The notes: generated from the sequence alone by a model not told the origin. Positions 27,289 to 34,768 are shown, numbered from the stretch's first letter. The stretch: DNA of 64,000 bases from Rhizobium sp. (GCA_019739215.1 JAHHDR010000020.1:62001-126000), one strand, 5' to 3'. Made by a program: numbers and translations.

Positions 27289-27512
27289 GATTGCGCCTCG
27301 CAATGGTCGCCATAGGCCGGGCAGGTCGATGGTGAGGCGTCCACCTCCAAAGTCATCGAATCCAGGATCTTCCGGGCGGGTCCTTTGCGCGGCGGACCGT
27401 TGCGTTCCCATAGCGATACCGTCGACTGATCGACGCCTAGTGCATCGCCGAACTCCGCCTGGGTCCATCCGAGGGTCTTTCGCAGCGCTTTGATGTCGTT
27501 ATTCTGATTCAT
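27285..27512 (-). CDS. Cro-like helix-turn-helix regulator
   Basis: A 75-residue protein: MNQNNDIKALRKTLGWTQAE, then FGDALGVDQSTVSLWERNG and a short tail. This is a textbook XRE/Cro helix-turn-helix with the recognition helix DQSTVSLWE. It starts the leftward early operon. A leftward promoter is visible: -35 TTGACA (27547-27542), 17-base spacer, -10 CATACT (27524-27519). Transcription would then start within one or two bases of the ATG at 27512, so the message may be leaderless. Operator O1 overlaps the -10. Confidence 0.8.
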   Translation of the reverse strand: MNQNNDIKALRKTLGWTQAEFGDALGVDQSTVSLWERNGPPRKGPARKILDSMTLEVDASPSTCPAYGDHCEAQS

Positions 27513-27518
27513 GGCTAA

Positions 27519-27581
27519 AGTATGAGAAACTCATAGATTACTGTCAATGAGTTTTTCATAGGTGATTATGGCAAAATCATA
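27519..27581. promoter_or_regulatory. Divergent switch region with three repressor operators
   Basis: Three 15-bp sites with the half-site TATGA or close variants lie between the divergent regulator genes: TATGAGAAACTCATA (27521-27535, perfect palindrome), AATGAGTTTTTCATA (27546-27560) and TATGGCAAAATCATA (27567-27581). Spacings are 25 and 21 bp. The first site covers the -10 of the leftward promoter and the second touches its -35. This is the classical CI/Cro arrangement. Confidence 0.75.
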
Positions 27582-27583
27582 GG

Positions 27584-27952
27584 ATGGAAATGCACGAAAG
27601 ATTGCGAGCGGCTCGCGAGCATGCGGGATTTGAGACGGCGGTATCGGCCGCCGAGGCGCTTGGCGTGCCATATCCGACCTATGCCGGCCATGAGAACGGC
27701 AGCTCAGGTTTCCGCTCGGACAAGGCAGCTCTCTATGCGCGTCGCTTCAAAGTTCGCTTTGAGTGGCTGCTGCGAGAGATAGGTCCGATGGTCGACCTGT
27801 CATCAAAATATCAGGACATCCTTGCGGATTTTGATCGTCTCCCTCCCGATGTCCAGGAGTCGTATGCTAGCATTCTTCGTGACCTAGCAAAGCCTTACAA
27901 ATCGCAGCCGCCCGCGCCAGGGCGTCCTCGGGGAGCTGCAGAATCAGCATAG
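27584..27952 (+). CDS. CI-like prophage repressor (short)
   Basis: A 122-residue protein. Residues about 5-60 are an XRE-type helix-turn-helix (RLRAAREHAGFETAVSAAEA, LGVPYPTYAGHENGSSGF). The C-terminal part (VDLSSKYQDILADFDRLPPD) lacks an S24 peptidase domain, so it is not a RecA-cleavable repressor. It diverges from the Cro-like gene with three operators between. ATG at 27584 and ATG at 27590 are both possible; AGGATGG lies just before the second. Its 3' end overlaps a leftward small gene by 86 bases. Confidence 0.75.
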   Translation: MEMHERLRAAREHAGFETAVSAAEALGVPYPTYAGHENGSSGFRSDKAALYARRFKVRFEWLLREIGPMVDLSSKYQDILADFDRLPPDVQESYASILRDLAKPYKSQPPAPGRPRGAAESA

Positions 27953-28049
27953 AAACTTCGGCGCGCAGTTGCCTCCGTACCTGGGCATCGTTCCGCTGCG
28001 CGCGGAAAGTCTGCAGGTTGACGACCGTGTCTTCGTCCAGCTTCCGCAT
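27867..28049 (-). CDS. Small phage protein, 60 aa, antisense to the repressor end
   Basis: MRKLDEDTVVNLQTFRAQRN begins the protein and AEVSMLILQLPEDALARAAA follows. A GGGGGA ribosome site sits about 7 bases before the ATG at 28049, stronger than most sites in the region, which supports it as real. It overlaps the 3' end of the repressor gene on the other strand. The second operator cluster lies about 100 bp upstream. Function unknown. Confidence 0.5.
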   Translation of the reverse strand: MRKLDEDTVVNLQTFRAQRNDAQVRRQLRAEVSMLILQLPEDALARAAAICKALLGHEEC

Positions 28050-28145
28050 ACTTTTCCCCCATGCCCCTTAGCCTGGCCGATGCGGTACGCGGCGGTGTTC
28101 TGCGAGAATCGCTGTGCAGAATTCATGCTTGGTGCACATTTCGGT

Positions 28146-28208
28146 TATGGCAAAAGTATGAAATAGTCATAATTGCATTTGACAGAAAATACTAGTTAGT
28201 CATATTTT
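28146..28208 (+). promoter_or_regulatory. Second operator cluster with a rightward promoter
   Basis: TATGAAATAGTCATA (28157-28171) is a perfect 5-bp-arm palindrome of the same type as the switch-region operators; TATGGCAAAAGTATG (28146-28160) and TACTAGTTAGTCATA (28190-28204) are degenerate copies. A rightward promoter candidate has TTGACA at 28179-28184 and TATTTT at 28203-28208 with an 18-base spacer. It points at the HNH-DUF4326-integrase operon, so that operon should be under the same repressor. Confidence 0.55.
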
Positions 28209-28293
28209 CTCCATCGGTAAAGGCAATCTGCCACTTTGCCACCCTGGAGTTGACATGCGCCCACTTGCAAGACCCGTCCTTAATTGGTCGCAG

Positions 28294-28509
28294 TTACCAA
28301 GCGACATTGTCGCCTGCGACCGCCCGCGCCTCCACTTGCGCCATCCAGAGCAGGTAAGCCAGCATATCGCCTTGGGGCGAGGCGCATCCGCGTGTCACCC
28401 GCTCAGCTTCATCAAGCAGGGTGATGACATAGCGGAATTTGTCACTATCGGAAGATTGGGTATCGGCCAATGTGCCGTTCGTCATCGCCATGTACTCCAG
28501 GTCGCACAT
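28294..28509 (-). CDS. Small phage protein, 71 aa
   Basis: Starts MCDLEYMAMTNGTLADTQSS at 28509 and continues DKFRYVITLLDEAERVTRGC and GDMLAYLLWMAQVEARAVAG. Compact helical protein with no known motif. It lies alone on the minus strand between the operator cluster and the rightward module; residue composition is clearly protein-like. Function unknown. Confidence 0.45.
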   Translation of the reverse strand: MCDLEYMAMTNGTLADTQSSDSDKFRYVITLLDEAERVTRGCASPQGDMLAYLLWMAQVEARAVAGDNVAW

Positions 28510-28641
28510 CCTCAAGGTTTAACGAACTTGGAGAATACAACTGATTTCAACCTGAAGGAAGAGCGCTCGACGCATCTCCGCTTCGGCATCGGCCGACCGT
28601 GACCCCAGGTCGGCCGATATCGAAACGGATGGAGAAAGCTC

Positions 28642-28965
28642 ATGGCAACGCAAGCGGAAGCCCGCGACCGCATCATCAAGGAATTGCTGCATGACGATGC
28701 GGCGCTGTCCCGCGAGGAAGCGGAAGCGCTCTATGCCGAAGCGACGCAGAACACCTTTGCCGCGCGCTTTGCCGCGCTCGGCATCATCCTGCCCGTCCTG
28801 GAGCAGGCCGGCGAACCCGGCGAGATCAGCGACGCCGCTGGCAAAAACGTGCTCCAGGTCGATCCGATGGGCATGCTCGACGATGACAAAGTCTCCGCCA
28901 TCGCCGCTCTAGTCGTCAACGCGATCAATATTTCCGGCGACGTGAGCCATGCCGATCCGCGCTGA
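28642..28965 (+). CDS. Phage protein of unknown function, 107 aa
   Basis: MATQAEARDRIIKELLHDDA at the start, then EALYAEATQNTFAARFAALG and DDDKVSAIAALVVNAINISG. GGAGAAAG lies just before the ATG, a strong ribosome site. It is the first gene of the rightward module and its end overlaps the HNH gene by 17 bases. Mostly helical; family not recognised. Confidence 0.55.
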   Translation: MATQAEARDRIIKELLHDDAALSREEAEALYAEATQNTFAARFAALGIILPVLEQAGEPGEISDAAGKNVLQVDPMGMLDDDKVSAIAALVVNAINISGDVSHADPR

Positions 28966-29302
28966 CCGCAAGCATCTCTATCCCGGCGGCGGCATCCATT
29001 CGAAGGAATGGAAAGCCTTTCGCGCGGCGATCCTGAAGCGCGCCCATATGCGTTGTGAGGGCACCTCGCAGCATCCGGATTGCCGGGCGAGGAACGGCGA
29101 GCCTCATCCCGTGACGCAGTCGCTTGTGGTACTCACGGTCGCGCATATGGACCACGACGAGACCCACGCCGACCCAAAGCGATGCCGAGCGCTTTGCCAG
29201 CGCTGCCACCTTAAATGGGATGCCGCCCATCATCGCGCCAATGCCCGTGCGACGAAGCGGGCGAAGTTCGGGCAGCTCGAAATGGAGGAACTGTTTCGAT
29301 GA
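28949..29302 (+). CDS. Small phage HNH endonuclease
   Basis: A 117-residue HNH protein: KEWKAFRAAILKRAHMRCEG (zinc-ligand Cys), then VLTVAHMDHDETHADPKRCR, ALCQRCHLKWDAAHHRANAR. The AHMDHD sequence is the HNH core (first His, metal His), the CQRCH and C-x-G parts coordinate the structural zinc, and HH-A is the third motif. Such small HNH proteins assist terminase cleavage in many phages; here it lies far from the terminase, so a general nuclease or homing role is equally possible. Stop overlaps the next start. Confidence 0.75.
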   Translation: MPIRADRKHLYPGGGIHSKEWKAFRAAILKRAHMRCEGTSQHPDCRARNGEPHPVTQSLVVLTVAHMDHDETHADPKRCRALCQRCHLKWDAAHHRANARATKRAKFGQLEMEELFR

Positions 29303-29640
29303 CCCAACCCGTCCGCCTCCAGCTTTCGCGTCGGCGCGGCTACAGCCTTCAGGCTACTACGATTGCAGCCAACGGCCTGCCGGCCGTCAACGTCGCGCGA
29401 CCAAGCCCATGGGGCAATCCCTACAAGTCAGGCGGACTGCTGACGCGGCAGGAATGCGTCCAGGCATTCCACGAAACCATGATGCTCGCCCTCGAGTCCC
29501 GTCCCGCCATGCGCAAGTTGCTCGAATCCCTTCGGGGCAAGAACCTGGCATGCTGGTGCGCACTTGGCGACCCCTGCCATGCAGACGTTCTGCTGGAGCT
29601 GGCAAATTGGGTTTGCGAAGAGGTCAGGCCAGACGCATGA
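29299..29640 (+). CDS. DUF4326 protein
   Basis: A 113-residue protein starting MTQPVRLQLSRRRGYSLQAT, followed by VNVARPSPWGNPYKSG and LRGKNLACWCALGDPCHADV. The pattern V.R...WGNP and the C-terminal L.GK.LACWC....CH.D.L is the DUF4326 signature, found in many phages and of unknown biochemical role; the conserved cysteines suggest metal binding. Coupled on both sides by ATGA overlaps. Confidence 0.85.
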   Translation: MTQPVRLQLSRRRGYSLQATTIAANGLPAVNVARPSPWGNPYKSGGLLTRQECVQAFHETMMLALESRPAMRKLLESLRGKNLACWCALGDPCHADVLLELANWVCEEVRPDA

Positions 29641-29906
29641 ACGCGGCACAAAGAACATCTGTCCTGCCGTCCTCGCTCGCCCCTATCGGCATCAGCCGCG
29701 AGCAGGCGGCTGCATTGGTCGGAATCAGCCCGTCGCTCCTCGACAAGGCGATCGAGGCCGGCACGATGCCGCTCCCGCGCGTTCTCGGCGGGCGCCTGCT
29801 CTTCGATGTAGAGGAAGTCATCGCAGCCTTTCGGCGCCTGCCGCATAAGGCTGGCCACACTTCTTCGCTTGACGAGGGCGAGGGGCCGGGCAATCCTTGG
29901 GATTGA
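29637..29906 (+). CDS. Excisionase-like helix-turn-helix protein
   Basis: An 89-residue protein: SLAPIGISREQAAALVGISP, SLLDKAIEAGTMPLPRVLGG and RLLFDVEEVIAAFRRLP. This is the MerR/AlpA-type winged helix-turn-helix of phage excisionases and directional factors. It starts at an ATGA overlap with the DUF4326 gene and ends at a TGATG overlap with the integrase. Position directly upstream of int supports a recombination-directionality role. Confidence 0.7.
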   Translation: MNAAQRTSVLPSSLAPIGISREQAAALVGISPSLLDKAIEAGTMPLPRVLGGRLLFDVEEVIAAFRRLPHKAGHTSSLDEGEGPGNPWD

Positions 29907-31006
29907 TGAGCAAGATGTATCCGAAGCTCCCTAAGGGTGTCGTGCTGGACCGATCTTATCGGAACGCACAACCGCGCTACTATTACCGTGCACCCGGACG
30001 GCCCAAGGTCCGCCTTCGCGAAACACCGTTCACCGTTGAGTTCGAGCAGGAGGTCGCTTGCGCGCGACTTGGCGTGCCCTATGAGAGGCCCGGCAACGAG
30101 AAGCCAAGGGTCCTCGATCGCACGGCCGTCAGGGGCAGCCTGCAATGGTTGGTCCAGCAGTACAAGGCTCGCGCTGCCAACATGATGGCGCTCGATCAGC
30201 TTGCGCGTCGCGTCCGCCTGCTCGAAGAGATCTGCGACAGCATGACCGAGAGTGGCGGCAAGCGGCGTGGCGATCTGCCTTTTGCCCTGATGGAAAAACG
30301 CCACATCACCGAGATCCGCGATACGCTGCGCACCACTCCAGGCGCGCAGGACAACCTCATCAAATACGTATCGGCAATGTTCGGTTGGGCAGTCGAGAAC
30401 GAAATCGCGCAGCGAAACCCTGCCCTCGGAATCAGGAAGGTGAACGCTGGCGGTAGGGGCTTCCACACCTGGACGGTTGACGAGGTCAGACAGTTCGAGG
30501 CCAGGCATCCGGTCGGCACCAAGCCCAACCAGTTTCTGTACTTGGCCCTGTTTACCGGTCTCCGGTTGCAGGAACTGGCGATCGTCGGCCGCCAGCATGT
30601 GCGCGATGGCTGGCTCAAGATCACGCCGGGAAAGACACGGAAGTCGAGCGGTGTCATCGTGCAGATTCCCGTTCTCGCCGCCTTGCAGGAAAAGCTAGAC
30701 AGTCTCCCGGCTTCGAACATGACATACTTGGTTACAGAGTTCGGCAAGCCATTTTCGGTCAACGGCCTCGGCAACAAGATGCGCGAGTGGTGCGACGACG
30801 CGGGCTTGCCACAATGCTCGACCCATGGCCTCCGCAAGGCCGGCGCCACGATCGCCGCAGAGAACGGCGCGACCGACGACGAACTGATGGCAATATTCGG
30901 CTGGACGACGAAGCAGCAGACGACACTCTACACCAAGCAAGCCAGCCGAAAACGACTTGCTGCCAGCGCGATTCACAAGCTTCTTCCGGAACAGAGCGGC
31001 AACTGA
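29906..31006 (+). CDS. int: Prophage tyrosine integrase
   Basis: A 366-residue tyrosine recombinase starting MSKMYPKLPKGVVLDRSYRN. The catalytic domain shows the first Arg in FTGLRLQELAIVG (about residue 219), HGLRKAGAT (H-x-x-R, about 305), a GWTTKQQTTLYTKQ segment with the nucleophilic Tyr at about 342, and the N-terminal SAM-like domain with YVSAMFGWAVENE. The ATG at 29906 overlaps the upstream stop. It ends 84 bp before the tRNA-Thr fragment, so the phage attachment site lies right behind int, the classical layout. Confidence 0.92.
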   Translation: MSKMYPKLPKGVVLDRSYRNAQPRYYYRAPGRPKVRLRETPFTVEFEQEVACARLGVPYERPGNEKPRVLDRTAVRGSLQWLVQQYKARAANMMALDQLARRVRLLEEICDSMTESGGKRRGDLPFALMEKRHITEIRDTLRTTPGAQDNLIKYVSAMFGWAVENEIAQRNPALGIRKVNAGGRGFHTWTVDEVRQFEARHPVGTKPNQFLYLALFTGLRLQELAIVGRQHVRDGWLKITPGKTRKSSGVIVQIPVLAALQEKLDSLPASNMTYLVTEFGKPFSVNGLGNKMREWCDDAGLPQCSTHGLRKAGATIAAENGATDDELMAIFGWTTKQQTTLYTKQASRKRLAASAIHKLLPEQSGN

Positions 31007-31090
31007 TTTGTCCCACGCCCCGAATGGATGGCAAAAAGTGGGACAAAATTCCCAAAAAAGCTAAGCAAAATCAATGGCGAAAAAGTTTGA

Positions 31091-31140
31091 TGGTGCCCCC
31101 ACCAGGACTCGAACCCGGGACCCCCTGATTACAAATCAAG
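31091..31140 (-). tRNA. 3' fragment of tRNA-Thr (anticodon TGT): att site between the two elements
   Basis: On the minus strand the 50 bases read from TTTGTAA (anticodon loop with TGT) through the variable loop GGGGGTC, T arm (CCGGG, TTCGAGT, CCTGG) and acceptor end GGGGGC-ACCA. The 5' half of the tRNA is absent; similarity stops within the anticodon stem, where base 28 is T where C is expected. It is a partial tRNA left by integration and is flanked by int genes on both sides. CCA is encoded. It should be identical to the end of an intact tRNA-Thr outside the window. Confidence 0.85.
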
Positions 31141-31193
31141 TATTGAGTGGTGAAAATCGTGGGCTTTTACCGGTATGTTGCATCTGTGTCGCG

Positions 31194-32429
31194 TTACCCG
31201 AGCACGAAGTTCGTGGCAATGGCCAATTCCGAGCCGTCGTCATCGCGCGGGAATAGGTGCGAATAGGTGTCCATCGTCAACGCGATAGTCGAGTGCCCCA
31301 TGCGCTCCTGGACAATTTTCGGAGGCAGCCCAAGTCCACCGTCCTCGCGGCGATTGATGCACCAGGACGCAAACCAGTGGCGCAGGCAATGGAGACCCCC
31401 ATATTTCGAGTCGGGAATAGGATTGCCCTCGTCATCGATCTTTCCGGTGTCAATCACAACGCCTGCTTTGACCCAGAGAGGAAGGATGCCGCGCTTGAGT
31501 ATATTGTTCAGGTTCTCGACCCTGCCGGCACCGTTTGGAAACACAAGCTCGTGAGCGAGGATCGATTTTCCTGCAAAGTCCTGCTTGCCGGTGTCCCGTT
31601 TCGGACACGCCAGCTTCCATTCGCGCAAAGAGTTGATGACGATAGGCGGGGCAGGGACAGTGCGCTCCCCTGAGATTGATTTGGGTTGACCTATGTCATT
31701 GAACCGGTCGGCTCGCTGGTGAACACGGATCTCGCGCTTATCGATATCGACATCTTGCCAACGCAATCCTCTCAGCTCTGAGGCGCGCAAGCCGCAAAAT
31801 GCCGCCACAAGGATGAAGGCACGCCAGCGGCCCTCAGCGACGGTGATCAGCGCTTTTACCTCCTCACGCGTTGGAATGTCTGTCCCGATCTTAAGGCGGC
31901 CTTTGTGGCGCTTCTCCTGCCTACTGGCACTCTTGCCTCGCCTTGCTTGCATCTCTCTCGCGGCATTGCGGACGACCAGCCCGCGTTCCTGAGCGTCGGA
32001 GAGCATAGTGCCGAGCGAGGTCATCACCCTTTTTGTCATTGAAGCTGAGCGGCCCGATGCTCGCAGTTCATCCTCGTACGCCCGGAGCCGAGCGGTATTC
32101 AGCATGTTGAGCCGAAGCGCCCCGATGAATGGGAAGATGTGAAGGCGAAGCGTGCGCTCGTAATCTGCGATAGATGACCGCTCCAGCCCTGCAGCGTTCG
32201 TTGACGCGATCCACAGCTTGCTCGCAGCTTCCACAGTCACCGTTTCGCTGTCGGCAACATGGACGCCGTCACGAACCTCTACAGCAGTTGTCTTGGCGAA
32301 GGCCTCAGCTTCTTTTTTGAGCTTGAAGGTCTTGAGCCTGCGAACACCCTTTGTGTCAATGTAATCGCAAACCCATGCCGTCTTCGCCTCGCCCTTTGGG
32401 GTAACCCATTCGCGCTTTCGAACTGACAT
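31194..32429 (-). CDS. int: Genomic island tyrosine integrase
   Basis: A 411-residue phage-type integrase. N-terminal Arm-DNA-binding domain (VRKREWVTPKGEAKTAWVCD), SAM-like core-binding domain (WIASTNAAGLERSSIADYER) and catalytic domain with FCGLRASELRGLRW (first Arg), HCLRHWFASW (H-x-x-R), RMGHSTIALTMDTYSHLFP (His and Tyr). It ends 54 bp from the tRNA-Thr fragment, so it too probably uses that tRNA. It is unlike the prophage integrase and defines the left end of the Dpd island. Confidence 0.92.
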   Translation of the reverse strand: MSVRKREWVTPKGEAKTAWVCDYIDTKGVRRLKTFKLKKEAEAFAKTTAVEVRDGVHVADSETVTVEAASKLWIASTNAAGLERSSIADYERTLRLHIFPFIGALRLNMLNTARLRAYEDELRASGRSASMTKRVMTSLGTMLSDAQERGLVVRNAAREMQARRGKSASRQEKRHKGRLKIGTDIPTREEVKALITVAEGRWRAFILVAAFCGLRASELRGLRWQDVDIDKREIRVHQRADRFNDIGQPKSISGERTVPAPPIVINSLREWKLACPKRDTGKQDFAGKSILAHELVFPNGAGRVENLNNILKRGILPLWVKAGVVIDTGKIDDEGNPIPDSKYGGLHCLRHWFASWCINRREDGGLGLPPKIVQERMGHSTIALTMDTYSHLFPRDDDGSELAIATNFVLG

Positions 32430-33055
32430 TATCGCACCTCCTCTGCGGCAACGTTCTTAGACCGTCTGGTCCTCATTGCTGCGACTCTGCACCGATCGGA
32501 GCAGTACTTAGCGTGTGATCGGCGCCCCGTGAGCGGCCCGGTAAGAAATTTCAGATTGCAGTGCTCGCACGCCGAGAGTACTGCCCCAACGTCGATCGCA
32601 ACCGCGCACTCGTAAAACATGAAATCGACTAGGTTCTCCGCAAGCAAAACCAACCGCTGCTGCCCCTGAGTTGTCATCTCGAATGTCGGTTTGAACACCG
32701 TGTACTGAAGAAGCGCGTTAGACCTGCCGATGCGCTCGTCAGGCGGCAACGCAGTCATCGTAAGTAGTTCGGTTATTTGATCTCGATGGTAGCCGATCGT
32801 CCCAACGAAGTTGTGCCTCTGTCCTCCGGATCGATCGAGGAGCCCAAAGCGACCGACGAACGCAAGGAGTGCGTCGTTGGTGGTCGCGTTCACGAGCCTC
32901 ATGGCCGTGGGATCTTCAAGGTTAGATAGCCGATGCTGCACGGGATGCTCGCGTTCTGTGACGTACTCTAGGATCGGATTGCCGGTTGCGCTTTCGGCGA
33001 ACTTGACGCCGTCTACGGGCCTCGCCCAAGTCAGTTGGATCGGGGTTATTTGCAT
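32429..33055 (-). CDS. Zinc-ribbon protein next to the integrase
   Basis: A protein ending CEHCNLKFLTGPLTGRRSHA, then KYCSDRCRVAAMRTRR, a CGNR-like zinc finger (C-x2-C ... C-x3-C followed by basic residues). The body is helical (LAENLVDFMFYECAVAIDVG). The N-terminus is uncertain; a start at 33055 (MQITPIQLTWARPVDG) avoids running far over the divergent excisionase-like gene, while a longer version back to 33268 is open. It overlaps the integrase start by one base. Likely a DNA-binding regulator, function inferred. Confidence 0.6.
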   Translation of the reverse strand: MQITPIQLTWARPVDGVKFAESATGNPILEYVTEREHPVQHRLSNLEDPTAMRLVNATTNDALLAFVGRFGLLDRSGGQRHNFVGTIGYHRDQITELLTMTALPPDERIGRSNALLQYTVFKPTFEMTTQGQQRLVLLAENLVDFMFYECAVAIDVGAVLSACEHCNLKFLTGPLTGRRSHAKYCSDRCRVAAMRTRRSKNVAAEEVR

Positions 33056-33172
33056 GGCTGTTACGCTAAATTCCTGTTTCGCCAGATGACGGAGAATACA
33101 CTCTGTTCGCGGAACAGCAACTGTCTTATCCAATGTTGCGAACTTTTCCAAAAACCGTAACACTGGAGTTGA

Positions 33173-33367
33173 ATGATGGAGAACATAGGTCAGCCTTCCA
33201 TCGAGTTGATTTGGGGGGCCTGCGAAATAGGCAGGCTCATTGGCAGAACACAACGCCAGACTTTTCATCTGCTCGAGTCCGGTGAACTTCCGGCCCGAAA
33301 GGTCGGCGGGCGTTGGGTTGTCGAGCGCGGCAAGTTGCTGCGGTTCTTCGCGGAGGACGCCGCGTGA
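33173..33367 (+). CDS. Island excisionase-like HTH protein
   Basis: A 64-residue protein: IWGACEIGRLIGRTQRQTFH, LLESGELPARKVGGRWVVER and GKLLRFFAEDAA. The helix-turn-helix motif with a G-R-T-x-R-Q-x-x-H-L-L signature and a KVGGRWV wing is typical of small excisionase/AlpA-like proteins of integrative elements. It diverges from the integrase side and precedes the replication-like module. Confidence 0.75.
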   Translation: MMENIGQPSIELIWGACEIGRLIGRTQRQTFHLLESGELPARKVGGRWVVERGKLLRFFAEDAA

Positions 33368-33645
33368 ACTCCTGGGAAAATCTTAACCCTCAGCGCCGTG
33401 TCCGCAAACAAGGCGCGGAGACAATCGCCGGCGACGTTGCCGATGGTACAGACCGAACAGCGAGGCGAGGACACGCCATGCTGGCAGTGGCAGCGGAGTG
33501 GCTGCGTGCGAACCGTGACCCTCTCCAACGGGCAGGCCATCATCCGGTCCCGGTCCTTCAAGAGCGGTTCGGCTTGTCCAGCAAGCAGGCCGTAGCGGCG
33601 ATCCAACTCGCACATGCTGAGGATGCGAAAGCGGGGGCGTCATGA
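33364..33645 (+). CDS. Small island protein, 93 aa
   Basis: Starts with GTG at 33364 overlapping the upstream TGA (MNSWENLNPQRRVRKQGAET) and ends LSSKQAVAAIQLAHAEDAK. The second half has a short helix-turn-helix-like stretch (PVLQERFGLSSKQAVAAIQL), similar to regulator or plasmid-type proteins. An internal ATG at 33478 is an alternative start. Coupled with the replication-like gene by 4 bases. Confidence 0.45.
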   Translation: MNSWENLNPQRRVRKQGAETIAGDVADGTDRTARRGHAMLAVAAEWLRANRDPLQRAGHHPVPVLQERFGLSSKQAVAAIQLAHAEDAKAGAS

Positions 33646-34400
33646 CGAAGCGGAAGATTTCCAGCCAGCAATCGGCCCATGCCCCTCCGGAGCGGAGCGC
33701 GCCAAGAACTGGAAAGCGCCAAGTCCACGAGAGCACTAACGTCCTCGCTCTCGAATGGCCGTCGGCTAAACACGCAAGAACCCAGGACGAGATCTATCGA
33801 GTGCGGTTGGCTCGGTACGAGCTTTTTGATGCCTGGCACGGTATAATGATGCAAATCATCCACAGAGACACGGGCAACTTTCGACTCGCCGCCATCCTCA
33901 AAATCATCATCAATTGGGACACGGGTACGCTGTCTCTGTCCTATTCAGCAATGGCTGAGAAAGCAGGGAATTGCTGCAGCAAGACGATCAGTCGGGAGGT
34001 GAAGCGCTACGAGAGTCTGGGTCTATTTGTTAGCACCAGAGGTTGGAAACGCCCCGACGGGAAGGCTTTCAAAAAGCGAAACACACTGCGTCTGGCTGTA
34101 CCGGTTCAACTCCCCGAGGGCATATTCATCTGCGATTTGGTGAAGCAAAATTTGGACACCCGTGGTCCAGATTCAGCGACTACGCAAACGGACACCGGTG
34201 GTCCGCTTGAGCGGGACAGCAGTGGTCCGATAACCATGTATGACCATAAGAAGGGGCGCGGCCGATCGTCGAAAGCTGCCGCTGCCGTTCAGCGACATCA
34301 GTCTCCATCAATCGATGCAACACGCCAGCGCCGTCCCGCCCATCAGAGGGCGGGGGAAGGCGCGCAATGCGATCTCTTTGGGAATGGTGAAACCTCATGA
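33642..34400 (+). CDS. Island replication-like HTH protein
   Basis: A 252-residue protein. Residues about 70-135 look like the HTH_36 replication-initiator fold (MMQIIHRDTGNFRLAAILKI, SYSAMAEKAGNCCSKTISRE, RYESLGLFVSTRGWKRPDGK). The C-terminal linker contains three D-T/S-x-G-P units whose DNA forms the repeats at 34154-34228. This is the same construction as the prophage replication gene: winged helix N-terminus, repeated tail. It suggests the island may replicate when excised, an inference. Confidence 0.55.
   Translation: MTKRKISSQQSAHAPPERSAPRTGKRQVHESTNVLALEWPSAKHARTQDEIYRVRLARYELFDAWHGIMMQIIHRDTGNFRLAAILKIIINWDTGTLSLSYSAMAEKAGNCCSKTISREVKRYESLGLFVSTRGWKRPDGKAFKKRNTLRLAVPVQLPEGIFICDLVKQNLDTRGPDSATTQTDTGGPLERDSSGPITMYDHKKGRGRSSKAAAAVQRHQSPSIDATRQRRPAHQRAGEGAQCDLFGNGETS
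34154..34228. repeat. Iteron-like repeats inside the island replication-like gene
   Basis: Three near-palindromic 15-mers: GGACACCCGTGGTCC (34154-34168), GGACACCGGTGGTCC (34190-34204) and GGACAGCAGTGGTCC (34214-34228), with starts 36 and 24 bp apart (multiples of three). The middle one is a nearly perfect palindrome. They encode a repeated D-x-x-G-P. The arrangement matches the prophage candidate origin in design but not in sequence. Confidence 0.5.
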
Positions 34401-34768
34401 AGCAGCAACTCGACTTCTTCGCGGTCCTTGATGTCGTGAAAGCCAATTCCGGCACCGTCATCACGTTCCGCCCGAGGCGACGGCCTTCAAGCCGTCGCCG
34501 CAACCCAAGCGGCGGGGGCGAGACCATCATGCTTCCGTCATGGCGGCTCGCGCTCACCCGCACTGCTGCCGTCACTATCGTGGCGCGGCCACCAGAGAAA
34601 CAGTGGTGGCACAGGCGAGACCAGCTTAACCACTTCCGTCGTCAGCTTCGAGCGGCCGGGCTCGCGTCGGCCGCGGTCGATCTCGAATGCAAGCTCTTCC
34701 AGGTCAATCTCGAATCCGAGATGCGTCGGGCGATCATTCTGCAGATCATCGCCCAGCAGCATGGATGA
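34397..34768 (+). CDS. Island protein of unknown function, 123 aa
   Basis: Starts MKQQLDFFAVLDVVKANSGT and has a basic patch (FRPRRRPSSRRRN) followed by KQWWHRRDQLNHFRRQLRAA and LECKLFQVNLESEMRRAIIL. It overlaps the end of the replication-like gene by 4 bases, so it is probably in the same operon. A DNA-binding or relaxosome-type accessory role would suit the basic region; no family recognised. Confidence 0.45.
   Translation: MKQQLDFFAVLDVVKANSGTVITFRPRRRPSSRRRNPSGGGETIMLPSWRLALTRTAAVTIVARPPEKQWWHRRDQLNHFRRQLRAAGLASAAVDLECKLFQVNLESEMRRAIILQIIAQQHG

Noticed and set aside
1..31006. Gene transfer agent instead of prophage
   Set aside because: DUF2460/DUF2163 are shared with GTAs, but GpA terminase, gpT capsid, integrase, CI/Cro switch and excisionase-like gene mean a temperate phage.
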